Below, in pieces: positions 42,672 to 53,571 of a stretch of 64,000 bases of DNA (within the stretch, counting starts at the first letter, position 1; the number at the start of each line of letters is the position of its first letter). Under the pieces are notes generated by a model. It saw only the letters and a program-made list of their open reading frames with translations, was not told the origin of the DNA and searched no databases. Source of the DNA: Phialocephala subalpina (Eukaryota > Ascomycota > Leotiomycetes > Helotiales > Mollisiaceae). Made by a program: the position numbers and the translations under genes. The DNA lies in NCBI GenBank assembly GCA_900073065.1, contig FJOG01000035.1:165723-229722 (forward strand), read 5' to 3'.

Positions 42672-43932
42672 GAGGATCCCTTCTCCTTCCCAGACCCCTA
42701 AACTACCATTCTTGTACCTGCTGTCTTCCCTATAAAACCGTACGTCATCCATCACCCCAGCAACGACGGCTGCCCGTTCCTCGCCCAGCTCTCGCGCTGA
42801 ACCCGGACGAGTCTCCCGCAGCCAATCCGCTGCACCACTTGACAGCTCTCTGATCCTAGAGGGCGGAACGGCCCTTGCACATATTTCCCCCTGTCTGCTT
42901 TTGGCTGCCGTGTGACCGAGTTGTTGCGGATCCCAGCTCTCCAGCACACCCAAGTCATCGAATCGAAAGGAACGAGGCAAAAAGCCTCATGCCGGCCAGC
43001 GGACTCGAGAGAAGAGCATCTGCAGATGCTGCTGCAACGGCTACACCGTCTTTTCTTGCGATTGGGAAGATGGGAGGAAAGTGGAGTTCTGTTGTGATCG
43101 ATTGAGCGTGGAGACGTGTCTCTTTCGTGAAGCAGAGTGTCACAATTGGAGCGATCGTTTGTTTTGATCGTGCTGGGACTGGCTGCACATCGAACGCCTT
43201 ACACCAGTGACACGGTATCATACGGTGCGTTTCTGTAGCGTGGGGTGCATTGCTCATCAGTAAAAGAAAGCAAAGAAACGGGGAGAAGGGGAAGGGACCA
43301 GCTCTCTGACCTTTCTCAACGCTGCACTTCAATTGTGTGTGCCTGATCCTGACGCTGAAGATTGCGGACTCGGGAGCTTTGAAACATTTCCAATAATAAT
43401 TTCGGAAGACTCGAGGGCGTTGATTGCTGACTTCATCTCATCTTGTGCCGCCCAACGTATCGCTGTGCATTGCAGCAGATTAGAAAAGGTGCCAGGGGTG
43501 TCGGATCGCTTATTGAGGAAAAATCCCAACTCAAACCAGTGTCAGAGAAAACACCTTTGGACAAACCAAACGACAACCACAACAACTGCGCAAACCATTC
43601 GATCCACGACAGAGATAACAGTTGAGTGATTTGAGATTGTCATAGAGGAGTTCTGGAGTTGGATCTCTGCTTTGCGAGCTTTCAATTCTTCTGCGGCGGT
43701 GTTTGCTTTTGAGGTCGGTGTTGACAATCCCGCCTTTTGACTGAGGAAATGCTGACAGGTCCATACAGTTTCTTCACGACCTTATGACCCTTCTACGACC
43801 ATTTGAGATACCCCTTTTGTCGATTCGAGCCGTACATTGTTCTTTGAAGTGATAGATACTGCACACAGCGACTGGTGGAAGTTGGACGAGTTGCGCGAGA
43901 GTGGTGGCTCAGAACCACCATAACAAACGAAA
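42672..43932. other. Intergenic, promoter of the coiled-coil gene
   Basis: No gene is supported apart from the possible small gene entering from the left. The right end is the leader of the gene at 43933. Confidence 0.35.
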
Positions 43933-46137
43933 ATGGATGGTCCACCACCGCCTCCACCTCCCCATGGTGAGAATCCGAAGACCTCATCAGGATTACCTCC
44001 GGGCAAATACGACATCTTCATAATTCCGGAACATTCAGCTGGCGGAGGATTCCTATACCTACCTTCGCTCAAACCGAACATAAACAGCTTCGCAGCCGGG
44101 TTTGCTTCTGCGTTACTACTAGTCCTCGTAAGCCATGCTTTAGCTCCTGCGATAATGGCATGGTGGAACAGTGTCAAAGGAGCAGGCGGGGCGGGTATGT
44201 TGATGCTGGTGATAGCTGTTGGAGTGGGAGCCTGGGCCTTGGGACGAATACAGATGGATGGAGGACCGGGACCTGGTGGAGGTGGAAGTGCAGGACCACA
44301 TGGCTGGGGAGGTCATTCTAGCGGTGGGCCGAGTCCTACTGGACATGCAAATGGCCATGCAGGTTCGCCACCTGGTTATGGAAGCGGTCCGACTCCTGGT
44401 GCGGGTCCTATGCCGGGTGCAGGTGCGCCTCCTCCTGGTGCTGGTGGTGCAGGTCAGAGATCACAATGGCAACGGCCACCACCTGGCTCGACACATGCAA
44501 GCGGCGCCAATCCTGGGCCAAACCCGAATACAGGGCCATATTCAAGTACGGGGCCGAATCCAAGTACACCTGGCGGCAGTACTGCGGGTGCGAGTGCAAG
44601 ATCAGCCTGGGAGAAGGCCAGAGAAGATACCAAACGAAAAGCAGAGGAGCAAAGAGCTCGAGAAGCCGAAGCAAAGCGGAAAGCCGATCTCGAAGAGAGA
44701 CTCAGACAAGCCAGAGAGAAGGAGGCTCGGGAACGCGAAGCTCGAGAGAGGAAGAAACGAGAAGACGAAGCCGCAGCTGCTGAGGCCAAGCGTAAGCAGG
44801 AAGAGGCCAAGCGTCAGGAGGAAGAAGCTCTCGAGAAGAGACGGAAGGAAGAAGAGGCTCTTGAGAAGAAGCGACAAGAGATCGAAGCTATGGAAAAGAG
44901 ACTCAAGGAAGCTAGAGAGAAGGAGGCAAAGGAACGAGCCGCCCGAGAGGAAAAAAAGAAGTACGAAGATGCAAAGGAGAGAATCAGGAAAGAGCTGGAG
45001 GAGAAGAGAAAGAAGGATGAAGCTCTTCGAGAGCAAATGCGCAAGGACACCGAAGCTCGAGCTGCAAAGCGAGCTGAAGAAGAATCCAAGCCTCGCGGAA
45101 GTATGTACGCCTTCTCTGCAGTTGGGGAGAAGACAAATCCCTGGCCACAGGGCCGCCCAGCAACTCCACCTCGCACCACTCCTGTTTCGCCACCCAAAAA
45201 ACCTCCTCCGCCAACTGCTAAAACTTACAAAGGCACTGAAGAAGACACGTACTCTTACCGACCGTACGATAAACCCAAGAAACCTACTCACCAGAAGGCT
45301 CCATCTTCTGTGTACTCCGAATCCTCATATGCTGCATCACATACTACTTCAGCAACCACCCCTCCCCCATCCCGCCGCGAACCATACTCAACTAAAGACC
45401 CAGGCAAGATCGTTATCAAAGCCGTCTACGCATTCAACAACTCCTTCCACAAGACGCCCGCCTCCCAACTCGTTTCAGGGGTCGGTTCTGTAACCGACGG
45501 CCTAGTCCTAAGATTTGAAACCGAAGGTCTCTTCATCGATGATGATGTCCGGCACGTCCCACAACGAGAATGGGACGTCAAAGCCTGGACTTTAAAACTC
45601 GTAGAGGTATGGTGTCCATCGTTCCGCCAAAGTTCTGCTTCTACATCTGCTTCCGCGCGCGCCCCCTTTGCATCGAATTTATCGTCTAAGCATAACCCCA
45701 TCCGTCGTCTCTGGGGCCTGGATAAGGAGAAACCTGCAAGCGCCGAGGAAACCGATGCCCTTGTTGCCGAAATGCTTCAGCTTTGCAGTACCAATTGTCG
45801 TTTTAATCCTGCGTCTTCTACATCCTCCTCCACATCCTACACTGATTCAGCATACGGATCTTCGTACAGCAACTCCCCCTTGAACGACAAAAATGCTAAC
45901 AAGAAGGTTAATTTCCAGACGGGCGAACTAAAGAATAAGAAGCTTCATGTTGTGAGGGCGACGATTAGGGATCCGGAGGGAAAGAAGTTTTTGTTTGTTA
46001 TTGGCGAGGATGAGGCATGGAAGGTGGCGGTGGGCATCCAGAGGCTGAGGAAGGGATCGCTAACTAGGTCGTTGGGTGTGAGTGGGATGAGTACTGGGGA
46101 TGCTAGGAGTACGTTGGAGGGGCTGGGTTGGGGTTGA
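43933..46137 (+). CDS. Membrane-anchored coiled-coil protein, fungal, function unknown
   Basis: An intronless frame of 734 residues from ATG 43933. After a PPPPPPP leader come two hydrophobic segments, about 53-78 (FAAGFASALLLVLVSHALAP) and 85-104 (MLMLVIAVGVGAWALG). Next is a Gly/Pro/Ser-rich spacer (about 108-220) and a highly charged coiled coil (about 225-400: Arg/Lys/Glu/Ala with few breaks). A Pro/Ser/Thr linker leads into a folded-looking C-terminal domain, about 490-720, with KIVIKAVYAFNNSFHKTPAS, VTDGLVLRFETEGLFIDDDV, REWDVKAWTLKLVEVWCPSF and GKKFLFVIGEDEAWKVAVGI. That last domain has the look of a conserved lipid- or protein-binding module, but I do not recognise the family. Confidence 0.8.
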   Translation: MDGPPPPPPPHGENPKTSSGLPPGKYDIFIIPEHSAGGGFLYLPSLKPNINSFAAGFASALLLVLVSHALAPAIMAWWNSVKGAGGAGMLMLVIAVGVGAWALGRIQMDGGPGPGGGGSAGPHGWGGHSSGGPSPTGHANGHAGSPPGYGSGPTPGAGPMPGAGAPPPGAGGAGQRSQWQRPPPGSTHASGANPGPNPNTGPYSSTGPNPSTPGGSTAGASARSAWEKAREDTKRKAEEQRAREAEAKRKADLEERLRQAREKEAREREARERKKREDEAAAAEAKRKQEEAKRQEEEALEKRRKEEEALEKKRQEIEAMEKRLKEAREKEAKERAAREEKKKYEDAKERIRKELEEKRKKDEALREQMRKDTEARAAKRAEEESKPRGSMYAFSAVGEKTNPWPQGRPATPPRTTPVSPPKKPPPPTAKTYKGTEEDTYSYRPYDKPKKPTHQKAPSSVYSESSYAASHTTSATTPPPSRREPYSTKDPGKIVIKAVYAFNNSFHKTPASQLVSGVGSVTDGLVLRFETEGLFIDDDVRHVPQREWDVKAWTLKLVEVWCPSFRQSSASTSASARAPFASNLSSKHNPIRRLWGLDKEKPASAEETDALVAEMLQLCSTNCRFNPASSTSSSTSYTDSAYGSSYSNSPLNDKNANKKVNFQTGELKNKKLHVVRATIRDPEGKKFLFVIGEDEAWKVAVGIQRLRKGSLTRSLGVSGMSTGDARSTLEGLGWG

Positions 46138-48129
46138 TCTTTCCCTCCTATTTTGACATACTGATCATAGAGCTTGGGAGAGTCGGGTCAACTTACAAGG
46201 AGAGGGAAGACATAGTGGAAGGGGAGCCAAGAAGAGGTGTGGGGAGGAATGCTGTGACTGTCAGGTGGAAGATTTGTCTGGAATGTGGAACTGCACGCAA
46301 AGGTCTAGCGAGTGAGCGAATGAGCGATGGCATTTACAATCATGAGCGACGGAGTTACTTCGAATTACGGAACCAAAATCCATAGATGGATGGATGATTG
46401 ATGGATGGTTAGATTGCTGTTGGATATACAAATGGTATTAGAGACATGGATGGTGTGAGGTAGTACACAGTGGAGATATGAGAAAGGGGGCGATAAACGA
46501 AAAACATAACTTCTACTTTCATGAATCTTCAGTGACGTATGAGACGTGAGATGCGAAGTAGTAAGAAGAGGAATATATATATGTTCCGTATTTTTCTTCT
46601 TTCTTTACTATCTTGCTCCACCACCTCCTCCAATGCAAGATGGAGAAGCTGAGTACCAGCACTGCCCCCGAAGCCCGTGAAGCCTTGCACCCTTCATGTC
46701 AGTCGAGAATCAACGACTTTATTGACCTCCTCAATACGAATTTCTTTCACCGTAGACAGGCTGGTTGCTGTCAAGTTCTTTTTCTGCTTTAGAGGATAAA
46801 TAGATAGCTTCCCTCTTGAGTTTCAAAGCAAGCAAGTCACTGTCACTGTCAATGTCTCGGGGATCTTTTTATCTAATGCTTTCCCAGCTCTAGACGAAAC
46901 CGAAGTTTTAAAGTTTCAGCACAAAACGAGTCGAATTCTTGTCAAATTTTTTATCTAAAACTCAGGAGAGTACGTCCGCAAAATGTGAGATATGACTCAA
47001 AAGACAACAAGTCCCTTACTATATTGCCCCTCCGTTCCTTGTAGTAACTCTTCTTCTAACCTGCTCCGACGCATTGACAGTGCTCTTGCATTGGCGGTCC
47101 AACTCATCTTTCTGAGCTCCGACCTATGGGAATATGACCTGCTATCGGTACAGGTTCGCGGTCTCATGATTGACCTCTTGACTTCACGAGCATGTTGGAG
47201 ACCAATTATGTAGCTGTTAGGTTCTCAGAGATCTCGTTGTCAAGACCTTTCCATTCCCGGATGAGATCTTCCTGTTTCCTTGCTGAAGTCTCAGAATAGG
47301 ACAGGGCATATTTGTGCTGTCAATTGTCTACCTAGAGTCTAAACGATTAACGCTTTTCGTTCTAGCTGATATATCAATGTTGAAAAGCCATTGTCAACTC
47401 TCGCTACAACCTCAGACGAGAATTCTCCCCCTTCCCGCTCACACACCATAACCAGACGAACGACTGTCAACTTCCTCCTCATTCCAGACGAACACAAAAA
47501 CTAAAGAACTTCTTTGATGATCAAGGCAATATCTACACCTCTGATGTGACCAATAGTATGGCTCATAAGGAACAAACATACTTACCGTGGCGAAGCCTCC
47601 ATATGGATCTCATCGTTGGCGTTGCTGATTCTTTGACAAAAGTCGGTGGTTTGATGACTAGAGGAAGATTTTATACTCGTGCGGTCCTTGATATCCCACA
47701 CGCTCCAGCTGTGGGGGTTGAAAGTCTGTCTTTGTCAAAATGCCTGCATTTGCTGGGAATCTCTGTCCCTTCTTTCGAAATCTTGCTTTAATTTTGGAAT
47801 GAAATTGGAGCGGATGGACAAGGACAAGGGGTCGAGAGACAAATTGTATCTCATTATCATGCAGCATTGTAACTGACTACCTCTGACAATGAATGGAGAT
47901 GGTATCATGTACATACATAAAGGGTTCGTAATCTCATGATACTGTATCCACATCCATCTCAGACGTCATCTCATCTCATACCATTGCCAACCCGATCCCT
48001 ACCCAGATGCTGTCCTGACCTACCCGCCAATTTTGATCCTCCCATACCCATCCTATGTCTGATTCATTTCGAACCAAGAAGTTGAACCTCAGCTCAACAC
48101 AAACTTGTAAACCAGCTCGCAAGTACTCT
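46138..48129. other. Convergent intergenic region, 2 kb
   Basis: The genes on both sides end here. No gene is supported inside. A short GATG-type repeat (ATGGATGGATGATTGATGG) occurs at about 46385-46408. Confidence 0.35.
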
Positions 48130-50692
48130 CTAACCAACAGCCCAAACAGGTGCCTTAACAAGCACCTGTCTCCCTCTAACCTCCACTCCAACGAAGCCTG
48201 CAAACCGCACCTTCTGTGCTCCATCTTCAGCAAGGCCTTTCTTCCCTTCACTACTGTTCTCCTGTGGAGGGGGTCCTTTCTTTTGCCCCGAACTGGAATT
48301 ATTGCCCATCATTGCTTGCAACATCCCACTCTTCGTTTTCTCCTTTCTGTTTTTGCCATCTTTGTCTCCATCTTTGTCGTCTTTCTCTGCACTTGCTGTG
48401 CTAGCTGAGTCTCCTTCCGTTTCTGATATCGAGGTTTCGAGCGTGGGGATTTGAGACTCGACTTTCATCATTGCTGGTTGGAGCATATCGCCTGGCATCG
48501 GGTACACGATCGAGATATCTCTGCTTTCGAGCGGGAGGTTGGATGCCACGCTCACGGCTAGCTCGACGATCATGTGTGCGCTGTCTTCTAGACCTGGTGG
48601 AACAGGGTCTTGGAGGTAGTTGATTAGATTAGCGCTTAGATTCGAGGTCGCCATGTGAGAGAAATTCTTCTTGTGCTCTTCTGACTCGGAGGAGGTGAGT
48701 ACGTCTTTCAGTCCTTCTAGAGTCGCCAGACGCCATTGAACCACTTTCGCTGTCAGAGCATCTGATTCTTCTTGGTTGTTGAGCTGTGGGGAGAACCGGC
48801 GGATATTCTGCTCTATGTTCTTCAGGTTTGCGGATAGTTCGCCATCTAGACCAGGGTGGAAGCAGTTTGTGAAAATCTCGTCTACGAGGAATTTCGTGAT
48901 GCAGGCTCTGCCTACAGCAGTCATCTCTTGCTTCCCTATCTTTATCGCGTCTTGGTTCACGGAGTGGGCTAGCCAATTTGGTACCGTGCGCCAGTCTTTG
49001 CGGATATTGAATGCGAGGTTCGTGATGGCGCCATCTAATCGTTGGAAGCGGGTCATGTATTCGCTATCATCGAGGGAGGTTCGTGATTGTGATAGTCGCT
49101 GATTTGCAAGCGTGTTTTGCAGTTGCTCGACCTGTGCTGTCTTGTCAAAGTATAGACCTTTCACTTTCTTATACTTCGTTACTGCAGAAAATCAGCTCAT
49201 TACGCAGTGGTTTCACGACGATGTCTAACATACATAGCTCCTTGTAGGCATCATTGACGTCTCGCTCACTAGGAGCTGGAGGTGGAGTACTACGTCCTTG
49301 CTCTCCAACTGCATATTGTTCTCCTCTCTGAGGAGGTCCGCCTCTGTAGTTTGGAACTGTGGCAGCTGATGGTGCTGGGCTCAGCCCAGGTGTGGGCGGT
49401 TGAGCGCCGCTGGGAAAGTTACCTCGCGAGTAATTAGGGGGTGGACCATCGCGAGATTCGGATTGACCCTGTCCTTGGTTACTTTGAGTCTTTGTATCTT
49501 GAGCCCTGCCCCTTACAGACGCTCCACCTGGTGGAGCCATGCTACCCAAATGCTGAGACAGCGGTCGTGGACCTTGTGGAGGAATTGATGTTGTGCGGTT
49601 GGGGTATTCGCGTGCTTGAGGATGGCTTGTAGGTGATTGCCCGTTCTGTGACTGTACTGACACGGGACGTTGTTCTTGTTGAGGTTCAGTTGGTGACTCG
49701 TACGCGGAAAGCTGCGAGACGGTCTCTGGATTTCGATACGCTTCACTCGTGTTCACCGAGGTCGGGGAGATGTTGAGATGTGGTTGGTGAGTTTGGCTGG
49801 GTGACGGGTAGTAGTTTTGAGAGGAGGATTCCGAATACTGGTGATGGTGGATTTGTTGTTCACGTAAATGTTGTTGTGCCTCGAATTGCTGGCGATCCTC
49901 CTCGGTGGAATAGATAGGCGCCTCAGATTCACTCTGCACAGGTCGTATGGTAGGTTGTTGCTGGTGAATCTCTTCCTTGAGCCCAGTTTGTGAATGTCCC
50001 TGCTCTGGTTCTCTGATAAGATACGGATCTAATCCGTCCTCGTTTGCTTCTTGCGGTGAAGGCAGGTGCGTTCGTGAGTCTGGTGTGAACTGCCAATCAA
50101 CTCTCTCAGCCCCAGATTCTCTCTGCGCTGCGTGTGGCGCGGTGCGAATAATCGGCGGATTTTCTTTCTTGGACAACCTTCGAGCTAGCCCTGTGGTGTT
50201 GTTGTATGAGGCTTGCGGGGGTGGTTTCGACGATTCAGAACTCCTTCCTGACGATCTCATGCGATCAAAGAGACTCTTCTTATTCTTCGTTTCGACGACA
50301 GGCGCTTGTGCTGTTCGTGCTCCACCCTGCTGCTGGTATGGTCGGAGTCCCAGATCGTCACTCGACCCAGTCTGCGGGGGAGGTGGGAGTGGATGTTGAT
50401 AGCCCGTGGAATACCGCGTCGACTGCGATCGCGTTGGACCCTCGGCAGGCTTTTGTTGGGCCCTATAGTCGATATCTGGGACAATAGCTGGTGCGTTGCA
50501 GGGCTGCTGGGCTTCAGGGCGTGGTTGTTGTTGGTCGCCAGCTGGGTGGCCTTGGTGTTGGATATTCCTTGTGTCGTTTGGGGCTGCGAGGTTCTCCAAA
50601 GAGCCTCCGCTGCCACTGGACGTCGGTGTTCCCTGAGAGGGATCGTTCAACGCCTGTCTTGAACGATTATTATGTTTGAATCCGAATGGCAT
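48130..50692 (-). CDS. Conserved-looking fungal protein, low-complexity N-terminus and helical C-terminus
   Basis: Two exons on the minus strand, 50692-49234 and 49181-48130, give 836 residues. I start at ATG 50692 (MPFGFKHNNRSRQALNDPSQ); the frame is open to 51022 with earlier ATGs but that part looks non-homologous. The first 480 residues are Gln/Pro/Ser-rich and disordered. From the splice (DAYKELL, then TKYKKVKGLYFDKTAQVEQL) a coiled coil begins, followed by a helical domain with TRFQRLDGAITNLAFNIRKD, WRTVPNWLAHSVNQ and ITKFLVDEIFTNCFHPGLDG. The tail is acidic/basic low complexity (KDDKDGDKDGKNRKEKTKSG) and ends in AGFVGVEVRGRQVLVKAPVW. I do not recognise the family; a scaffold or trafficking role would be a guess. 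Confidence 0.78.
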
Positions 50693-51700
50693 TTGTCTTA
50701 TGCGCAATCGTGGCCGGAGCTCACGATAGACTCTGAGTGGTCTTCCGTTGCTGCTGGTTGAGGCCTGCACAGCCTTTGGTGGGGCGAGAGCTTCACCCGC
50801 AAGCTGTGGGCAGGCTATGTCAGGCCTTTGAGTCCCTGACTTTGCGCGCTTGATGCTCTTCGAAACAATTGCTTGTACAATGTGGCTAGATGAGATGATA
50901 CCGTCTGCAAAAAAGCGCTGTGTATTGGGATAATAATAGCAATAGAAGGTCAATTCTCGAGGTGAAGGGTGGAACGGCGAGACGAGCGACTGGGATGCTT
51001 GGGGCTGAGTGTTGCTCATCAAGTCAATTATTCGTCAAGAACAACCACAGCTGCGGCTAGAGGCCATGGTCTCAGAAGAATGGAAGAGTTGCTGCAATGC
51101 AACATCAGGATATCAGGATTAAAGCCAGCTCTGTTCTCTGCAAGTGCATGTTCAATACTTAATTCCATATTGACCCAGCTATGAGATCATCCAGCTGAAG
51201 TTCTTGACCCCTCGAAGGGATTAGATACCAAGGCTATCTACGAGACTGCATTTAGTCCAGAGCATGTAGACTTAAGTCATAGGTAGTTTATCCCGTGGAA
51301 GCGACAGAGCGAATAGGGCCATCAAGCTATGTACAGCAATGAAGTGTAATCATTGGAGAGGTCTTTCAAGTTGTGAGAGACATAAGACGACCTTATGGGG
51401 CTGAGGGGTTTTGAATCAGAGAACCACGAACTACTGCAGCATCATGGATGGGATGCTGACTTGAAACGTCGTGAAAGCCATGTGCAAGCAAGTAACAAGT
51501 TGTTGTTCTTGATGTTCTGCTGTGTGATGGGAATGCAAACACGCTTCTCATGCAATTCCCCTAACCCCCTTTTCTGTACCTGCCAAACCCCTCCATCGTC
51601 AAGCAGATGATGACAGCAGATTCTATAAATAAACACAGATAAGCGCCCCACACAGACGATAAAGCATCGTGACTATCCCGTGACTTGGATTCAGGCTTAT
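50693..51700. other. Intergenic, upstream of the minus-strand gene
   Basis: This holds the promoter, and possibly an extended 5' coding or leader part up to 51022, of the gene starting at 50692. No other gene is supported. Confidence 0.35.
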
Positions 51701-51707
51701 TTGTCGA

Positions 51708-52606
51708 TTGGCATCAAATGTTTGCGCCTCTGCGTGTTCTAACCTCACTTTGTTCAAGTCTCCCGAAGGATCCGTTGACTTCGGTGCCTCACCGTCTTCT
51801 TTCCGGAAGAGAGTGAGAGAGTGTACAAATGATTGTCCCGATTCAGATACGTCTGTAAGATGTCCACGCACGATTGATCCTTCGTGCTGACTTTACTGAC
51901 TTGAGGATGCATCTCGCGGAGCTCATGCACCAATGCAGCCCTCTGAAGACCTTGGCCTTCCATTTTCAATCTTGGAACGAGGTTAAAAGTACGAACTTCA
52001 TCCGAAATCAGCACGTTGTGAGATGTCTGCAGGGACCTCCACGTTATCGGGATTGCACAGCCCTCGAGCGGTGTCCTCTGTTGTGCATATCCCATCATAA
52101 ACATAGGCTACCAGCAGCTGCGAGGATGCCCGAACTTCGTGATAAACAAGCTTCAAGTCTTCAGCTCGATGTCCCTGCATCCTCGGTTCTTTTCAAAGAA
52201 CTTCTTGGATATCAAACCCGTGATGCTCATGAACCCTGGAGCCCCCCTGAACGCTCTTGGCATGACCGCATCTTGCTCGCTTCCAGAAGATCTCCCTGTT
52301 CAGCGTTTCATCTTGGAATGTTTATTCGATCGTCCATCGCCCTTGACACTAGTCAACTCTGTAATTGGACGCAATGCAAAGTGTCGATTGGAAGAAGTCA
52401 GGATCTTCAGGGACGAATCAACGACTCCATTGTTGGCCAAGAAAAGCCATGGGCTCAAATTTTGGTCGCTGTCGGCAGTACAGGCTATTCAGCTTCCTGG
52501 GGTCCCTTGCGTTGTTGAAGAAGCTCTGTACGACTTCGAAGAACTAGAGATTCTTTCTTTTAAAAAATTCAATGTTCTCGGGAGTCGGAAGTTATCTGAA
52601 TCTTGA
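51708..52606 (+). pseudogene. Possible F-box/LRR-like relic or multi-exon gene
   Basis: Stretches in different frames read like one leucine-rich F-box-type protein: about 51720-51770 (ACSNLTLFKSPEGSVDFG), 51890-51990 (DFTDLRMHLAELMHQCSPLK, TLAFHFQSWNE) and 52145-52600 (LEEVRIFRDE, DFEELEILSFKKFNVLGSRK). Stops and frame changes separate them, and I could not connect them with convincing introns. No F-box itself is visible. It may be a decayed gene or an intron-rich gene I failed to splice. Confidence 0.3.
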
Positions 52607-52696
52607 TCGCGTGTCTTTTGGGCAATTCACTGTCGTTTCTCGTACGGTTGTGTGCATTCGATGACTGGCTTCGTCTGATCTCCTGAAAACTTGGTT

Positions 52697-52704
52697 TATA
52701 AAAG
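52697..52704 (+). promoter_or_regulatory. TATA box of the secreted-protein gene
   Basis: TATAAAAG lies 172 bp upstream of the ATG at 52876, with CT-rich sequence following, as expected of a regulated fungal promoter. Confidence 0.5.
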
Positions 52705-52875
52705 AAATTACTTCCACATTCGATCTTTCCTTCCACCATACCTTTTCACCTCCGCGAATAAAGACCTCTGAAGACCTTTTACGGACTCAAAGTCTTCATA
52801 CCATCAACAGTCTGTCGCTACAGCCCCATCAACTCCGGACCAAAACCATCTCCTTGCAAAACCGAAGTCTCCATT

Positions 52876-53571
52876 ATGCGTTGCTTCCAGATCATCAACA
52901 TCATCCTTGGCTTTGCCTTCCTCTCTAACGCCCTCCCGCAAGTACTCCCATACCGGCCAGTTACGGTCTCTCGCCGCCACATCGCCGGCAAGCATGCTAT
53001 CAGCGGAACCGATGCCATCGTGCACAAAGACTTCTTGATCTCCGACTTCTACGCTTCCTCAACTCCCGACTCGACATATACTAGCTTCAACCACACTCTC
53101 AGCTGTAAGTATCCCAGCTCGACCTGAACATTGTCCGCTGACAGATCCAAGTCACCTTCGTCGACCCAAACTCAGGTACTGAGACCGTGTGTGCCCGCAC
53201 CTGGATGTCTACAGCCAACACTACTGGTGCTCCCTTCGGACCATCCTACCAGGTTTGCGACCCTACTGCCGGCGCAAATGGAAAGCAGGAGTTCTTCGAC
53301 TGGCACTTGAAGACCTGGACCGATATGTGCCACTTCTCCCTCGAGCTTGCTCATGAGTTCTCCGACCCAGTGTAAGTTCACCTCAGCCTTATTTTCACGT
53401 ATCAAGCTAATATTGCATGATAGCAACTACAAGCCTCCTTACGACTACGTCGAGTATTTCGCTCCCGTCAACGTCACCTTGGTCTGTCTAGACGCTGCTG
53501 GTACCCAAGGGTGCACTCTGCCCACTTCCACGAGTCCGTTGCACGCAGTCATCACCTCTCTCGCCAACTAA
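52876..53571 (+). CDS. Small secreted protein, Alt a 1 (AA1)-like
   Basis: Three exons, 52876-53104, 53152-53371 and 53424-53571, give 198 residues. The signal peptide is CFQIINIILGFAFLSNA, followed by RR at 33-34, a possible Kex2 site. The order KDFLISDFYASS, STYTSFNHTLS, FVDPNSGTETVCARTW and FSLELAHEFSDP follows the beta-barrel pattern of the Alt a 1 family, secreted ascomycete proteins that include plant-response elicitors and allergens. Mature cysteines fall at about 90, 112, 136, 171 and 180, an odd number. The first intron keeps frame only with an AAG acceptor (53149-53151), since the nearer CAG abuts the CTGAC branch site. The homology is inferred from pattern and is moderate. Confidence 0.7.

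Noticed and set aside
42593..43105. Complete small gene joining MPPKKTAE to the frame ending at 43105
   Set aside because: The first intron is convincing, but I could not join it in frame to the later exon, so only the first exon and intron are reported, at low confidence.
44602..45291. Long minus-strand Leu/Ser/Phe-rich frame
   Set aside because: It mirrors the charged coiled coil of the plus-strand gene at 43933-46137 and is a compositional shadow.
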